From the NCBI GenBank assembly GCA_020025635.1, contig JAHHRU010000018.1, positions 1 to 23,152 on the forward strand: a DNA stretch of 23,152 nt, in the 5' to 3' direction. A model generated the notes under the pieces. That model was not told the origin of the DNA. It ran no database searches and was given only the letters and a program-made list of their open reading frames with translations. This DNA comes from Allofournierella sp. (GTDB lineage Bacteria; Bacillota; Clostridia; Oscillospirales; Ruminococcaceae). The translations under genes and the position numbers were made by a program. Below, piece after piece: positions 1 through 8,124 of this stretch; position 1 is the stretch's first letter, and the number at the start of each line of letters is the position of its first letter.

Positions 1-14
1 GAAGATCGTCTCTT

Positions 15-101
15 TGGTGCGGATGAAGGGATTTGAACCCACACAGTATTGCTACCACTAGAACCTGAATCTAGCGCGTCTGCCAGTTCCGCCACATCCG
101 C
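15..101 (-). tRNA. tRNA-Leu (anticodon CAG), CCA encoded
   Basis: On the minus strand the gene starts GCGGATG and ends CATCCGC-A-CCA, so the seven-pair acceptor stem is perfect and the CCA end is genomically encoded. The anticodon arm has the stem CTAGA/TCTAG and the loop TTCAGGT, which gives anticodon CAG (leucine, codon CUG). A long variable arm lies between the anticodon arm and the T arm (GGTTCAAATCC core), as expected of a class II leucine tRNA. It has its own consensus promoter upstream. Its terminator would lie left of the window. Confidence 0.97.
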
Positions 102-155
102 TTATAACTTCCAAGGCAATTTTGCTCGCCGCTTGTTTGCCGTGGAACGTTTTAT

Positions 156-184
156 ATTATAACTCTTGACCGGGCATTTGTCAA
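156..184 (-). promoter_or_regulatory. Sigma-A promoter of tRNA-Leu
   Basis: On the minus strand a perfect -35 TTGACA (179-184) and a perfect -10 TATAAT (156-161) are separated by exactly 17 bases. The start point would fall about 45 bases before the mature 5' end of tRNA-Leu, which leaves a normal 5' leader for RNase P. A full double-consensus match fits a stable RNA gene. Confidence 0.92.
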
Positions 185-246
185 CACATTTATTGGATTT
201 TTTATTGTTTTCAGGCAACTTTTCTGTCTTTTCTCTGTTTTTGCAA

Positions 247-290
247 ACAAAAAGGGCGGGTGCCTTTTTTCAAAAGCACCTGCCCTTTTA
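247..290 (-). terminator. Rho-independent terminator after the OadG/OadB unit
   Basis: Arms at 251-263 and 276-288 form a 13-bp stem with one A-C mismatch on the minus strand (AAAGGGCAGGTGC with GCACCCGCCCTTT). It is followed on the minus strand by a T run. It begins 8 bases beyond the OadB stop codon. Confidence 0.9.
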
Positions 291-296
291 AAGCAA

Positions 297-1481
297 TTAA
301 CCGAAGATATTGATCAGGATACCAGCTGCAACTGCGCTGCCGATAACGCCGGCCACGTTGGGGCCCATAGCGTGCATGAGCAGGAAGTTGGAGGGGTTCT
401 CCTGCTGGCCTACCTTCTGAGACACACGGGCTGCCATAGGAACAGCAGAAACGCCTGCGGAACCGATCAGGGGGTTCACCTTGCCGTGGGTCAGCCAGCA
501 CATCAGTTTGCCCATCAGGACACCGCCGGCAGTACCGAAGCAGAAGGCAACCAGGCCCATAGCCACGATCATAACGGTCTGAGAAGTCAGGAAGGTGTCA
601 GCACTGGTGGTGCAGCCAACGGACAGGCCCAGGAAAATGGTGATGATGTTCATCAGCTCATTGCCGGCAGTGCGCTGGATACGGTCCACAACGCCGCATT
701 CCTTCATCAGGTTGCCCAGCATCAGCATACCAACCAGAACTGCGGAATCGGGCAGGATCAGGCTGATGATGATGGTGCACATGATGGGGAAGATGATCTT
801 CTCGGTTTTGGAAACGGTGCGCAGCTGGGTCATTACGATGCTGCGCTCTTTCTTGGTGGTGAGCGCTTTCATAATGGGCGGCTGAATAACCGGCACAAGC
901 GCCATATAACTGTACGCCGCCACAGCGATCGAGCCCAGCAGATGCGGGGCCAGGATGGTGGTAACGAAAATTGCGGTGGGGCCGTCAGCACCGCCGATGA
1001 TGCCGATGGCGCCAGCCTCAGCGCCGGTGAAGCCCAGCAGCTTTGCGCCGATGTAAGTAGCGAAAATGCCCAGCTGAGCAGCAGCGCCCAGCAGCAGGCT
1101 CTTGGGGTTGGAGATCAGAGGACCGAAGTCGGTCATGGTGCCGATGCCAAGGAAGATCAGCGGCGGATACACGCCAAGCTTAACGCCCATGTAAAGCATA
1201 TCCGCAAGGCCGCCTTCGTTCAGGATCGTTTCCCAAAGCGGATGGCCCGTTGGTGTGTTGATGAAGAATTCCATGTGGATGATGCCGCTTCCGGGCAGGT
1301 TTGCCAGAAGCATACCGAAAGCGATCGGCAGAAGCAGCAGCGGTTCAAATTCTTTTACGATAGCCAGATACAGCAGGAAGCAGGCAACCACGATCATGAC
1401 CAGATAAAGGGGTTCCTCCACCATGCCCATGAAACCGGAGTTCTGCCAGATGCTTGCGATGGTGTCTAAAAATGCGCTCAT
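297..1481 (-). CDS. oadB: Na+-transporting decarboxylase beta subunit (OadB/GcdB/MmdB family)
   Basis: Polytopic membrane subunit that couples decarboxylation of carboxybiotin to Na+ export. The protein is very hydrophobic, about 394 residues, with the family signature GGADGPTAI. Counting from the upstream ATG (396 aa), the residues known to matter in Klebsiella OadB (D203, Y229, N373, G377, S382, R389) fall at the same spacing here as D168, Y194, N338, G342, S347 and R354, so the Na+ site looks intact. The substrate is not set by this subunit: oxaloacetate, methylmalonyl-CoA or glutaconyl-CoA are all possible. It follows the gamma-type gene by a few bases. Two ATGs compete: the one at 1485-1487 sits only 3 bases after the GGGGG ribosome site, while that at 1479-1481 is 9 bases away, so the second is preferred. 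The carboxyltransferase alpha subunit and biotin carrier are not in the window. Confidence 0.93.
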   Translation of the reverse strand: MSAFLDTIASIWQNSGFMGMVEEPLYLVMIVVACFLLYLAIVKEFEPLLLLPIAFGMLLANLPGSGIIHMEFFINTPTGHPLWETILNEGGLADMLYMGVKLGVYPPLIFLGIGTMTDFGPLISNPKSLLLGAAAQLGIFATYIGAKLLGFTGAEAGAIGIIGGADGPTAIFVTTILAPHLLGSIAVAAYSYMALVPVIQPPIMKALTTKKERSIVMTQLRTVSKTEKIIFPIMCTIIISLILPDSAVLVGMLMLGNLMKECGVVDRIQRTAGNELMNIITIFLGLSVGCTTSADTFLTSQTVMIVAMGLVAFCFGTAGGVLMGKLMCWLTHGKVNPLIGSAGVSAVPMAARVSQKVGQQENPSNFLLMHAMGPNVAGVIGSAVAAGILINIFG

Positions 1482-1496
1482 CTGCATTTACCCCCT

Positions 1497-1910
1497 TCAA
1501 AACGGATCGGTGCCAAACACTGCACCGGCAGCGCCCCACTTGCCGCGGCTGGGATTGACGCGGGTCAAAGAACGCAGTGTGTATTTGCCATCGCCCATAG
1601 CGGCCACAGCAGCAGCAATTACAGCGACGACTTCTTCCGGGATGCCGTCTTCCACCATGGGCGGCACCTTAGCGGGCGCAGCCGGCATGGCAGCCGGTTT
1701 TGCATCCTGTTTGGAAGCCAGGGACGCGGCCTTTTCGGCCTCGGCCTTTTTACGCTTGTTCGAATCGATTTTGTCAAAAATTTTGCCCTGGACCTGGATG
1801 ATGAGAATCAACACTACCAGAACCAGAGTTACCAGAGCGATACCGGTCAATGCAACGACCGCTATGCCGGGCTCCGCCGCAGCAGCGGCAGCGATTAGCA
1901 ACGGTTTCAT
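1497..1910 (-). CDS. OadG-like gamma/delta subunit of Na+-pump decarboxylase
   Basis: Small 137-residue protein. It has one N-terminal membrane helix (about residues 14-40, rich in V/L/I/A), a charged Lys/Glu/Ala stretch (about 47-65), an Ala/Pro linker, and a C-terminal conserved-looking segment beginning EEVVAVIAAAVAAM and ending in an R-x-x-W...DPF motif. OadG-type subunits assemble the decarboxylase and bind the alpha subunit through such a tail; the C-terminal helix-plus-WGAAG motif is typical of the clostridial versions. The ATG at 1908-1910 is chosen because GGAGGAGG lies just upstream. A longer in-frame start at 1991 is upstream of the promoter -10 and is rejected. It is the first gene of a two-gene unit with OadB. 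Confidence 0.85.
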   Translation of the reverse strand: MKPLLIAAAAAAEPGIAVVALTGIALVTLVLVVLILIIQVQGKIFDKIDSNKRKKAEAEKAASLASKQDAKPAAMPAAPAKVPPMVEDGIPEEVVAVIAAAVAAMGDGKYTLRSLTRVNPSRGKWGAAGAVFGTDPF

Positions 1911-1955
1911 TCTATTGCCTCCTCCAAATAAATTCGCGATGAAATCCTGTATACT

Positions 1956-1984
1956 ATTATACTCAAACAAACGGGCTCTTTCAA
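1956..1984 (-). promoter_or_regulatory. Sigma-A promoter of the OadG/OadB unit
   Basis: On the minus strand TTGAAA (1979-1984), 17 bases, TATAAT (1956-1961). It lies about 45 bases upstream of the OadG-like ATG and downstream of the mreB terminator, so the pair is transcribed independently of mreB. Confidence 0.88.
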
Positions 1985-2023
1985 GGCTCAAAATCTGATG
2001 TTGTTAAAAAAATAGCATTTGTG

Positions 2024-2072
2024 CAAATTAAAAAAGCAAAAGGGAAAGCTGTCGATTTTCCCTTTTGCTTTT
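2024..2072 (-). terminator. Terminator after mreB
   Basis: A perfect 16-bp inverted repeat (2032-2047 and 2057-2072; AAAAGCAAAAGGGAAA with its complement) is followed on the minus strand by TTTTTTAATTT. It ends the recD2-comF-mreB unit. The plus-strand side also has T-rich sequence, so it may work both ways. A weaker GGGCGG/CCGCCC hairpin lies just before it at about 2081-2103. Confidence 0.88.
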
Positions 2073-2146
2073 CATTTTCTGGGCGGGTAAAGCCCACCGC
2101 CCGTTTGACTCTAGTATAGCCAAAAGGCAGTGAACTTATTCCTCCT

Positions 2147-3169
2147 TTATCGGCGGCCGATGCGGGGGGTGGCATCCTGGAAGCCGCTCTCCAGCTGCTC
2201 GCCGATTTCAAAGCACCGGGAGGTGCCCAGGGCCACGCAGTTGACCGGATCCGGCGACACGACCACCTTCACCTTCAGCTGGCGGCTCAGGTACTCATCG
2301 ATGCCCTTCATCTGGGCGCCGCCGCCGGTAAGTACAACACCATCTGTGAAAATATCACCGGACAGTTCCGGTGGTGTGCGTTCCAGCACCTGATGCGCGG
2401 CCACTGCGATCTGCTCCACCAGCGGCATGATCGCCTCATACAGGTCTTCGGTTTTTACAGTGAGCCGCTGGGGCAGGCCGGTGATGAGGCTGCGGCCCTT
2501 CACCTCCATTGTTTCGGTGAAGGTGCAGGGCTGGCAGCAGGCGATCTGCTTTTTCAGCTCTTCGGCGGTGCGGGCACCCACTGCCACATTGAATTTTGTG
2601 CGCAGCAGCTTCATGATCGCATCATCAAAGGTATTGCCCGCGATCTTCACGCTGGCGGACATCACCTTGCCGCCAAGGCTGATCACCGCGATATCGGTGG
2701 TGCCGCCGCCGATATCCACCACCATATGGCCGGCGGGCTTCAGGATATCAATGCCGGAGCCAAGGGCTGCCGCAATGGGTTCGTCAATGAGATACACTTT
2801 GCGGGCACCGGCTGCCACCACCGCCTCGACCACCGCATCACTTTCAATGCCGGTGATAGCCGACGGCACACAGACCGCGACCCGGGGCTTGATGAGCCGG
2901 CCGTCATACACCTTGTTCACGAAACGGCAGATCAGCTCTTTGGTGAGGGTGTGATTGGAGATCACGCCGTCCTTCAAAGGATAGATCGCCGAAATATAGC
3001 TGGGGGTGCGGCCCACCATGGCCAGTGCTTCATCGCCCACCGCAAGCACCTGCTCCTTGCGGGTATCCAGTGCCACAACGCTGGGCTGGTTGAGTTCAAC
3101 TTTTTTGCCTTCCACCGACACGATCACCGAGGTCGTGCCCAGATCAATGCCAATATCATTCTGTGCCAT
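2147..3169 (-). CDS. mreB: Rod-shape-determining actin homologue MreB/Mbl
   Basis: Bacterial actin that forms membrane-bound filaments guiding lateral cell-wall synthesis. The 340-residue length is typical. The actin/Hsp70 ATPase elements are in order: phosphate-1 loop DLGTTS (9-14), connect-1/catalytic region LIDEP with E129, phosphate-2 loop VDIGGGTTD (151-159), and the adenosine motif LTGGGAQMKG (280-289). The ATG at 3167-3169 has AAGGAG 8 bases upstream; an upstream in-frame ATG would overlap comF and lacks a ribosome site. It follows comF by 28 bases and is the last gene before a terminator. No mreC or mreD follows, so this is either the orphan paralogue (Mbl/MreBH-like) or the genome keeps mreCD elsewhere. 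The phosphate-1 loop reads DLGTTS where the commonest MreB form is DLGTAN. Confidence 0.93.
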   Translation of the reverse strand: MAQNDIGIDLGTTSVIVSVEGKKVELNQPSVVALDTRKEQVLAVGDEALAMVGRTPSYISAIYPLKDGVISNHTLTKELICRFVNKVYDGRLIKPRVAVCVPSAITGIESDAVVEAVVAAGARKVYLIDEPIAAALGSGIDILKPAGHMVVDIGGGTTDIAVISLGGKVMSASVKIAGNTFDDAIMKLLRTKFNVAVGARTAEELKKQIACCQPCTFTETMEVKGRSLITGLPQRLTVKTEDLYEAIMPLVEQIAVAAHQVLERTPPELSGDIFTDGVVLTGGGAQMKGIDEYLSRQLKVKVVVSPDPVNCVALGTSRCFEIGEQLESGFQDATPRIGRR

Positions 3170-3197
3170 TCTCAAAACTCCTTCGAGCGCGCCACAC

Positions 3198-3923
3198 TCA
3201 GGCACCGCCCTTATACTGTGTTTCCGCCACGCTTACAGCAAATACTTCTGCCGCACCTGCCTGCATCAGCACCTCAGCACATTCCGAAACGGTGGCCCCT
3301 GTGGTGATCACATCGTCCACCAAAAGGACCCTGCGCCCCTCAATGCGCTCCGGACAGGATACCGCATAAGCGTTTTTGACATTTTTGAACCGCTGCTGTG
3401 CTGTCTTCCCTTCCTGCTTTTCGGTCTTTCGTATTTTATTCAGGATCGCTGCATCAAATTCCAGGCCGAGATAGCCCGCCAGCGGACGGGCCAGCAGATC
3501 CGGGACATTATAGCCACGGGTGCTGTTTTCAAAAGAAGGCACCGGCACCACCAGATCGAACTGTTTCAGCGCGGGGCCCTCTTTGAGCAATATTATACCA
3601 CCCTTCTGGGTCAGTGTGCAACCGAAGATTCGCCTTGCCATTTCTGCCGCAAACAGCGGCGCATAGCAGGGCCTGTTGCCGTTTTTCATGCGCAGCACCG
3701 CAGCCTGTACAGGGTCTTCGTATTTGAGGATGGCCGCCGCGCCGGAGAGCAGGCCCAGTTCATGCTCGGTGGCCGGCAGCCGGGGTACTTTCAGCCAGAG
3801 CTTATCCAGCTTGCGTTCACACGCACTGCACCGGGTCATGCGGCCGATCACCTCATCGCAAAAGGGGCACCGCCGGGGATACACAAGCTCCAGCAGATAC
3901 TCCCCGATCTGCCGGGGCTTCAA
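3198..3923 (-). CDS. comF: ComF family protein (phosphoribosyltransferase-like competence protein)
   Basis: Cytoplasmic protein of 241 residues. An N-terminal four-cysteine zinc finger (C19, C22, C32, C35) is followed by a phosphoribosyltransferase fold with the PRPP loop LLVDDVITTGATV (200-212) and the family motif RGYN (136-139). In transformable Gram-positives ComF acts with the ComFA helicase and PriA in DNA uptake; here it lies directly behind recD2. The start chosen is TTG at 3921-3923, whose last two bases overlap the recD2 TGA stop (TTGA overlap) and which has GGGGG 6 bases upstream. The zinc finger begins 18 residues later, so little upstream sequence is missing. The longer open frame reaching 4079 lies wholly within recD2 and its N-terminus has no family resemblance. 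Translation is probably coupled to recD2. Confidence 0.9.
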   Translation of the reverse strand: MKPRQIGEYLLELVYPRRCPFCDEVIGRMTRCSACERKLDKLWLKVPRLPATEHELGLLSGAAAILKYEDPVQAAVLRMKNGNRPCYAPLFAAEMARRIFGCTLTQKGGIILLKEGPALKQFDLVVPVPSFENSTRGYNVPDLLARPLAGYLGLEFDAAILNKIRKTEKQEGKTAQQRFKNVKNAYAVSCPERIEGRRVLLVDDVITTGATVSECAEVLMQAGAAEVFAVSVAETQYKGGA

Positions 3924-6136
3924 TAGGTGCCCCCATTGATCAGCATATCCGCAAGGCAGCTGTAACGCATGTTCTGGCGCACATTGGCCACCATCCGCTG
4001 CACCGTATCCCCCTGGCCTGCCAGGACACAAAGCTTTTTGGCACGGGTCACGCCGGTATACAGAAGATTGCGATAGCACAGCTTTTGCGGCACATCGCTG
4101 ACCGGCACCACCACGGCCGCAAATTCGCTGCCCTGGCTTTTGTGCACCGTTACCGCGTATGCGATTTCCAGCTCGGTCACAACGTCTGCGGTATAGCGAA
4201 GTTTCCGGTCATCCATCTGCACCAGGAGGGTGCGCTCCTTGGCATCCACCTCCAGAATAATGCCAAGGTCCCCGTTGAACGCCCCCACACCGGGCTCCCC
4301 GCCGTCCCGTTCGTATGGGATGAGGTAGTTGTTGCGCACCTGCATCACCTTGTCGCCCTGTCGGAAGATCTGACCGTTCACCTGGATCTCGGCTTTGCCC
4401 TTTTCGGGCGGGTTGAGCAGCTGCTGCAGCCGTGGGTTGAGGGCCGCCGTGCCCACCGGGCCAAGCTTTGTGGGGCAAAGCACCTGGATATCCCGCACCG
4501 GGTCAAAGCCATAGCTGCGGGGCAGCCGGGCGCTTACCAGATCGCACACCAGCTGCTGGCATTCCAAACCGAAGGAGCGCAGAAAGAAGAAATCGCTGTT
4601 CCGATCGCCCTTCTGGGGCATTTCGCCGTGCACGATGCGGTGGGCGTTTTCCACGATCAGGCTCTGCGCCGCCTGCCGGAAAATACGGGTAAGGCAGACG
4701 GTGGGCACCACACCGCTTGCGATGATCTCGCTGAGCAGATTGCCCGGGCCCACGCTGGGCAGCTGGTCGGCATCGCCCACCAGAATGATGCGGCAGCTGG
4801 GGCGCATGGCCGCCAGCAGGCTCTGAAACAGGCGCACGTCCACCATGCTCATCTCATCCAGGACCACCACGTCGTATTTGAGGAAATTCTTTTCATTGTG
4901 GATGAAGCGCAGAAGGCCGGTCTGGGCATCGAAATCCACTTCCAAAAGCCGGTGAATGGTCTGCGCCTTTTGGCCGGTGAGCTCCGAAAGCCGTTTTGCG
5001 GCCCGCCCGGTGGGGGCGCACAGGGCCACCCGGTCGGCCTGATTTTGATACAGGCTCAAAATGGCATTCACGGTGGTGGTTTTGCCGGTGCCGGGGCCGC
5101 CGGTGAGCACCATCACATTGCTGGAAAGGGCCAGCCGGATGGCATCCCGCTGCTCCTGGGCATAGCCAAAGCCCTGGGCACGTTCCAAAACCTGGATCTT
5201 GTGTTCCAGGTCCTTTGCTTCCTGGGCGGGCCAGGATGCAAGCTGCTTGAGCCGCACGGCAATGTCCTCTTCGGCGCTCATCAGGTCCGGCAGATAGATG
5301 AAGGGCTTTTCATCGCACACATACACCTTCACGTCCCCATCCTCAATGGCACGGTTCAGCTGCTGGCGCACGGTATCCGGTTCCACCATGATGAAGCGGG
5401 ATACCGTTTCCACCAGCTGCTCCGCCGGCAGGCAGGTATGGCCGTTGCCGCTGTTGTGCCGCAGGGTGTACAAAAGGCATGCCCAGACCCGCAGCGGGCC
5501 ATCCTGGGCAAGCTGCAGCTCGGCCGCTATGGCATCCACCTGCTTGAAGCGCATGTGCAAAGGCTCACCGCAGAGCAGATAGGGGTTATTACTCACCGCT
5601 TCAACGGTGGACGGTCCCAGATGCCTGTAAACCTCCACCGCCCGCACCGGGGTGATGCCGAATTTTTCAAGATAGGCCACTGCTTCCCGCACACCGAACA
5701 TCCGTTTGAACTCACTGCTGATGGCAGAAGCTTTTTCCGGGGTAAGCCCCCGGATCTCGGTAAGGCGCATGGGGTCGTTTGCAATGATATACAGCGTGTC
5801 GGCCCCGAATTTGTCCACGATGCGGTGGGCTGTGGCCGGGCCGATGTAAGGCAGAGCGCCGCTGGAAAGGTACGCAAGGGTCGCTGCCACATCCTGCGGC
5901 ATGGAAGATTCGCAGGAAACCGCCTTGAACTGGGGGCCGTGCACCGGGTGGGTCTCAAACTGGCCGTAAAGGGTCACCGACTCCCCTGCGTTAATATCCG
6001 GCACCACACAGGTGGCGATCTGAAGCTCGCCGCCCGCATTCACTTCCATAACAGTGTAGCCGTTGTCCTCGTTGTGGTAGATCACGTTTTCCACAACGCC
6101 TTCCATTTTGAGCAGCTCCTGTTCCTCGTGTTCCAT
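3920..6136 (-). CDS. recD2: RecD2-type ATP-dependent 5'-3' DNA helicase (YrrC)
   Basis: Superfamily 1B helicase acting in DNA repair and replication-fork maintenance outside RecBCD. The 738-residue protein has the RecD2 plan: an N-terminal OB-like domain (about 10-75), helix-hairpin-helix segments (about 85-190), then the motor: Walker A GGPGTGKT (346-353), motif Ia APTGRAAKRL (374-383), Walker B LDEMSMVD (426-433), motif III LVGDADQLPSVGPG (452-465), and C-terminal motifs AVTVHKSQGSEF (661-672) and YTGVTRAKKL (693-702). The ATG at 6134-6136 has AGGTG 6 bases upstream; an in-frame GTG three codons earlier overlaps that site and is less likely. The stop overlaps the comF TTG start. The gene begins just beyond the ABC-F terminator, and I see no clear promoter in the short gap. 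Confidence 0.95.
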   Translation of the reverse strand: MEHEEQELLKMEGVVENVIYHNEDNGYTVMEVNAGGELQIATCVVPDINAGESVTLYGQFETHPVHGPQFKAVSCESSMPQDVAATLAYLSSGALPYIGPATAHRIVDKFGADTLYIIANDPMRLTEIRGLTPEKASAISSEFKRMFGVREAVAYLEKFGITPVRAVEVYRHLGPSTVEAVSNNPYLLCGEPLHMRFKQVDAIAAELQLAQDGPLRVWACLLYTLRHNSGNGHTCLPAEQLVETVSRFIMVEPDTVRQQLNRAIEDGDVKVYVCDEKPFIYLPDLMSAEEDIAVRLKQLASWPAQEAKDLEHKIQVLERAQGFGYAQEQRDAIRLALSSNVMVLTGGPGTGKTTTVNAILSLYQNQADRVALCAPTGRAAKRLSELTGQKAQTIHRLLEVDFDAQTGLLRFIHNEKNFLKYDVVVLDEMSMVDVRLFQSLLAAMRPSCRIILVGDADQLPSVGPGNLLSEIIASGVVPTVCLTRIFRQAAQSLIVENAHRIVHGEMPQKGDRNSDFFFLRSFGLECQQLVCDLVSARLPRSYGFDPVRDIQVLCPTKLGPVGTAALNPRLQQLLNPPEKGKAEIQVNGQIFRQGDKVMQVRNNYLIPYERDGGEPGVGAFNGDLGIILEVDAKERTLLVQMDDRKLRYTADVVTELEIAYAVTVHKSQGSEFAAVVVPVSDVPQKLCYRNLLYTGVTRAKKLCVLAGQGDTVQRMVANVRQNMRYSCLADMLINGGTY

Positions 6137-6164
6137 TGTGTTCACCTGCCTTTGATCTTATTTA

Positions 6165-6197
6165 CAAAAATGAGCGCCGTATTTCAGGGCGCTCAAA
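6165..6197 (-). terminator. Terminator between the ABC-F gene and recD2
   Basis: TGAGCGCC (6171-6178) and GGCGCTCA (6188-6195) form an 8-bp stem with a 9-base loop, followed on the minus strand by TTTTTG. It lies 14 bases after the ABC-F stop. Since recD2 starts about 30 bases further on, leaky read-through may feed recD2-comF-mreB. Confidence 0.8.
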
Positions 6198-6209
6198 GGG
6201 GTCTTTTTA

Positions 6210-8108
6210 TCAGCTGTTTTCGCCTTCCAGCTGTTCCTGCTCTTCCAGAAGGGCCTCCCACTTGTCGAAAAGCTCCTGCTGGTGGAAGCGGGAATCATCC
6301 AGCTCGTCGCATTTGTCCCGCAGAAGGACATGGTCCCGGAGCACTTCCGGGCTGGCGATCTCGTTTTCCAGCTCCACGATGTGGGCGCCCAGCTCTTCGA
6401 TCTCGTCCTCCACCGCTTTGATGCTTGCCCGCAGCTCGGCACGGCGGCGGCGCTGCTCCTTGCCGTAAACCGCCTTGCCGCCGGTGGTTTCCTTTTCCGC
6501 TGCCGGCTTTTCTTCTGCCGGCAGGGCCTTATTGCGGTCCATCATCTTCTGGTAATTTTCGTACAGGGTGGCCCTGCCGTTTTCGATGTACAGGATCGCA
6601 CAGTCCAGGCTGTTCATCAGATAGCGGTCATGGGTGACCAGGATGAGGGTGCCCTTGTAGGCCATGAGGGCATCGGTGAGGCTTTCTCGGGTGAAAATGT
6701 CCAGATGGTTGGTGGGCTCGTCCAGGAACATCAGGTTGGGGCGTTCCAGCACGATTTCAGCAAAGCGCAGGCGGGCCAGCTCACCGCCGGAAAGGCTGGA
6801 GCAGGGCTTGAACACATCCTCGCCCCGGAAGCCGAACCGGGCCAGATGATTGCGCACCTCCAACTCGGTGAAACGGGGCCATTTGTCCCAAATGGCATCG
6901 ATCACCCGGCCGGTGCGGCGCAGTTGCTGCTGTTCAAACACGCTGGGCTTTGCGCCGGCACCCAGGCGGACCATGCCGCCGCTGGGCTTGCGCTGGCCGT
7001 TGAGCACATGCATCAGGGTGGATTTGCCGGTTCCGTTGGGGCCGGCGATCACCAGCCGCTGCCCGCGCAGCACCTGCAGATCAAAGGGCTCCAAAAGCGT
7101 GCGCTCGCCGATCTTGACACAGAGGTTTTTCAGCGTGACCAGCTCTTTGTAAGGCTCCACATCGAATTCAAACTTGAACTTCAGCTGCTTGGAAGCCGAG
7201 CGGGGTGCTTCGGTGATCTCCAGTTTTTCCAGCTGCTTGCGGCGGCTCTGGGCCATTTTGGTGGTGGAGGCGCGCACAATGTTTTTGGCAATGTAATCTT
7301 CCAGCTTCTGGGCCTTGGCCACATCCGCATCATGCTGCTTCTGGCGCAGGGCATCCGCCGCCTCTTTGAGGGGCAGATACGCTGAGAAATTGCCCTTGTA
7401 GGAGGTCAGGCCCTGGCCTTCCACCTCCCAGATGCGGGTGCACACCGCATCCAGAAAATAGCGGTCATGGCTGACCACCAGCACTGCACCGGAATATTCC
7501 CGCAGATAGTTTTCCAGCCACTCCATGGTTTCAAAGTCCAGGTGGTTGGTGGGCTCGTCCAAAATCAGCACGTCCGGCTTTTGCAAAAGCAGCTTTGCCA
7601 GCCGCAGCCGGGTGTGCTCGCCGCCGGACAGCACCGACACCCGCTTTTCGTAGGTTTCGGGGCCGAACGCCATGCCGTTGAGCACTTTTTTGATGTGGAT
7701 GTCCATATTATAGCCGTCGGCCGCATCCACCACTGCCGAAAGGCTGGCGTGGCGGGAAAGCAGTTCTTCGTTGCCGGGCTGGGCCTCCAGCTTTTTTTCC
7801 ACGATGCGCATTTCGTTCATCGCCTGGATCACCGGCTCAAAGGCACGGCGCATTTCTCCGTACACATCCAGGGTGGGGTCCAGCTCGCTGTTTTGTTCAA
7901 GATACCCCAGCGTGACCCCCCGGGTGATGAGCAGCTCGCCCTCATCCGGCTGGTACTCGCCGCAAAGCATCTTGAGCAGAGTGGTTTTGCCTGCGCCGTT
8001 TTCGCCCACGATGCCAATGCGCTCGGCCTTGTCCACCTGGGCGGTGATGCCCTGCAGCACCACCATTTCGCCAAAGCTTTTGCCTAAATTCTGTAAGGAT
8101 AGTAACAT
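6210..8108 (-). CDS. ABC-F family ATPase (Uup/YdiF-like, ribosome-associated)
   Basis: Soluble protein of 632 residues with two ABC domains and no membrane segment, the mark of ABC-F proteins that act at the ribosomal E site. Domain 1: Walker A GENGAGKT (35-42), signature LSGGEHTRL (160-168), Walker B LILDEPTNHLD (181-191). A charged inter-domain linker (about 241-318) matches the P-site tRNA interaction motif region. Domain 2: Walker A GPNGTGKS (356-363), signature LSGGELARL (439-447), Walker B MFLDEPTNHLD (460-470). A Lys/Glu-rich coiled-coil tail (about 550-630) resembles Uup and YdiF. The ATG has AGGAG 4 bases upstream. It starts 16 bases after the upstream HAD gene, so the two are an operon. 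Resistance-type ABC-Fs exist, but nothing here points to antibiotic resistance rather than a housekeeping role. Confidence 0.93.
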   Translation of the reverse strand: MLLSLQNLGKSFGEMVVLQGITAQVDKAERIGIVGENGAGKTTLLKMLCGEYQPDEGELLITRGVTLGYLEQNSELDPTLDVYGEMRRAFEPVIQAMNEMRIVEKKLEAQPGNEELLSRHASLSAVVDAADGYNMDIHIKKVLNGMAFGPETYEKRVSVLSGGEHTRLRLAKLLLQKPDVLILDEPTNHLDFETMEWLENYLREYSGAVLVVSHDRYFLDAVCTRIWEVEGQGLTSYKGNFSAYLPLKEAADALRQKQHDADVAKAQKLEDYIAKNIVRASTTKMAQSRRKQLEKLEITEAPRSASKQLKFKFEFDVEPYKELVTLKNLCVKIGERTLLEPFDLQVLRGQRLVIAGPNGTGKSTLMHVLNGQRKPSGGMVRLGAGAKPSVFEQQQLRRTGRVIDAIWDKWPRFTELEVRNHLARFGFRGEDVFKPCSSLSGGELARLRFAEIVLERPNLMFLDEPTNHLDIFTRESLTDALMAYKGTLILVTHDRYLMNSLDCAILYIENGRATLYENYQKMMDRNKALPAEEKPAAEKETTGGKAVYGKEQRRRRAELRASIKAVEDEIEELGAHIVELENEIASPEVLRDHVLLRDKCDELDDSRFHQQELFDKWEALLEEQEQLEGENS

Positions 8109-8124
8109 AATTCTCCTGTTTTAC

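Noticed and set aside
1911..1991. Longer OadG-like start at 1991
   Set aside because: The promoter -10 (1956-1961) lies inside that extension, and GGAGGAGG directly precedes the ATG at 1910.
4085..6421. 778-codon open frame on the plus strand opposite recD2
   Set aside because: It lies opposite recD2, which has all helicase motifs. The translation is rich in His, Gly and Gln with no domain, as expected of an antisense shadow in GC-rich coding DNA.
6210..8108. Antibiotic-resistance ABC-F
   Set aside because: The long C-terminal coiled coil and the HAD neighbour fit the housekeeping Uup/YdiF group; nothing in the sequence marks it as a resistance type.
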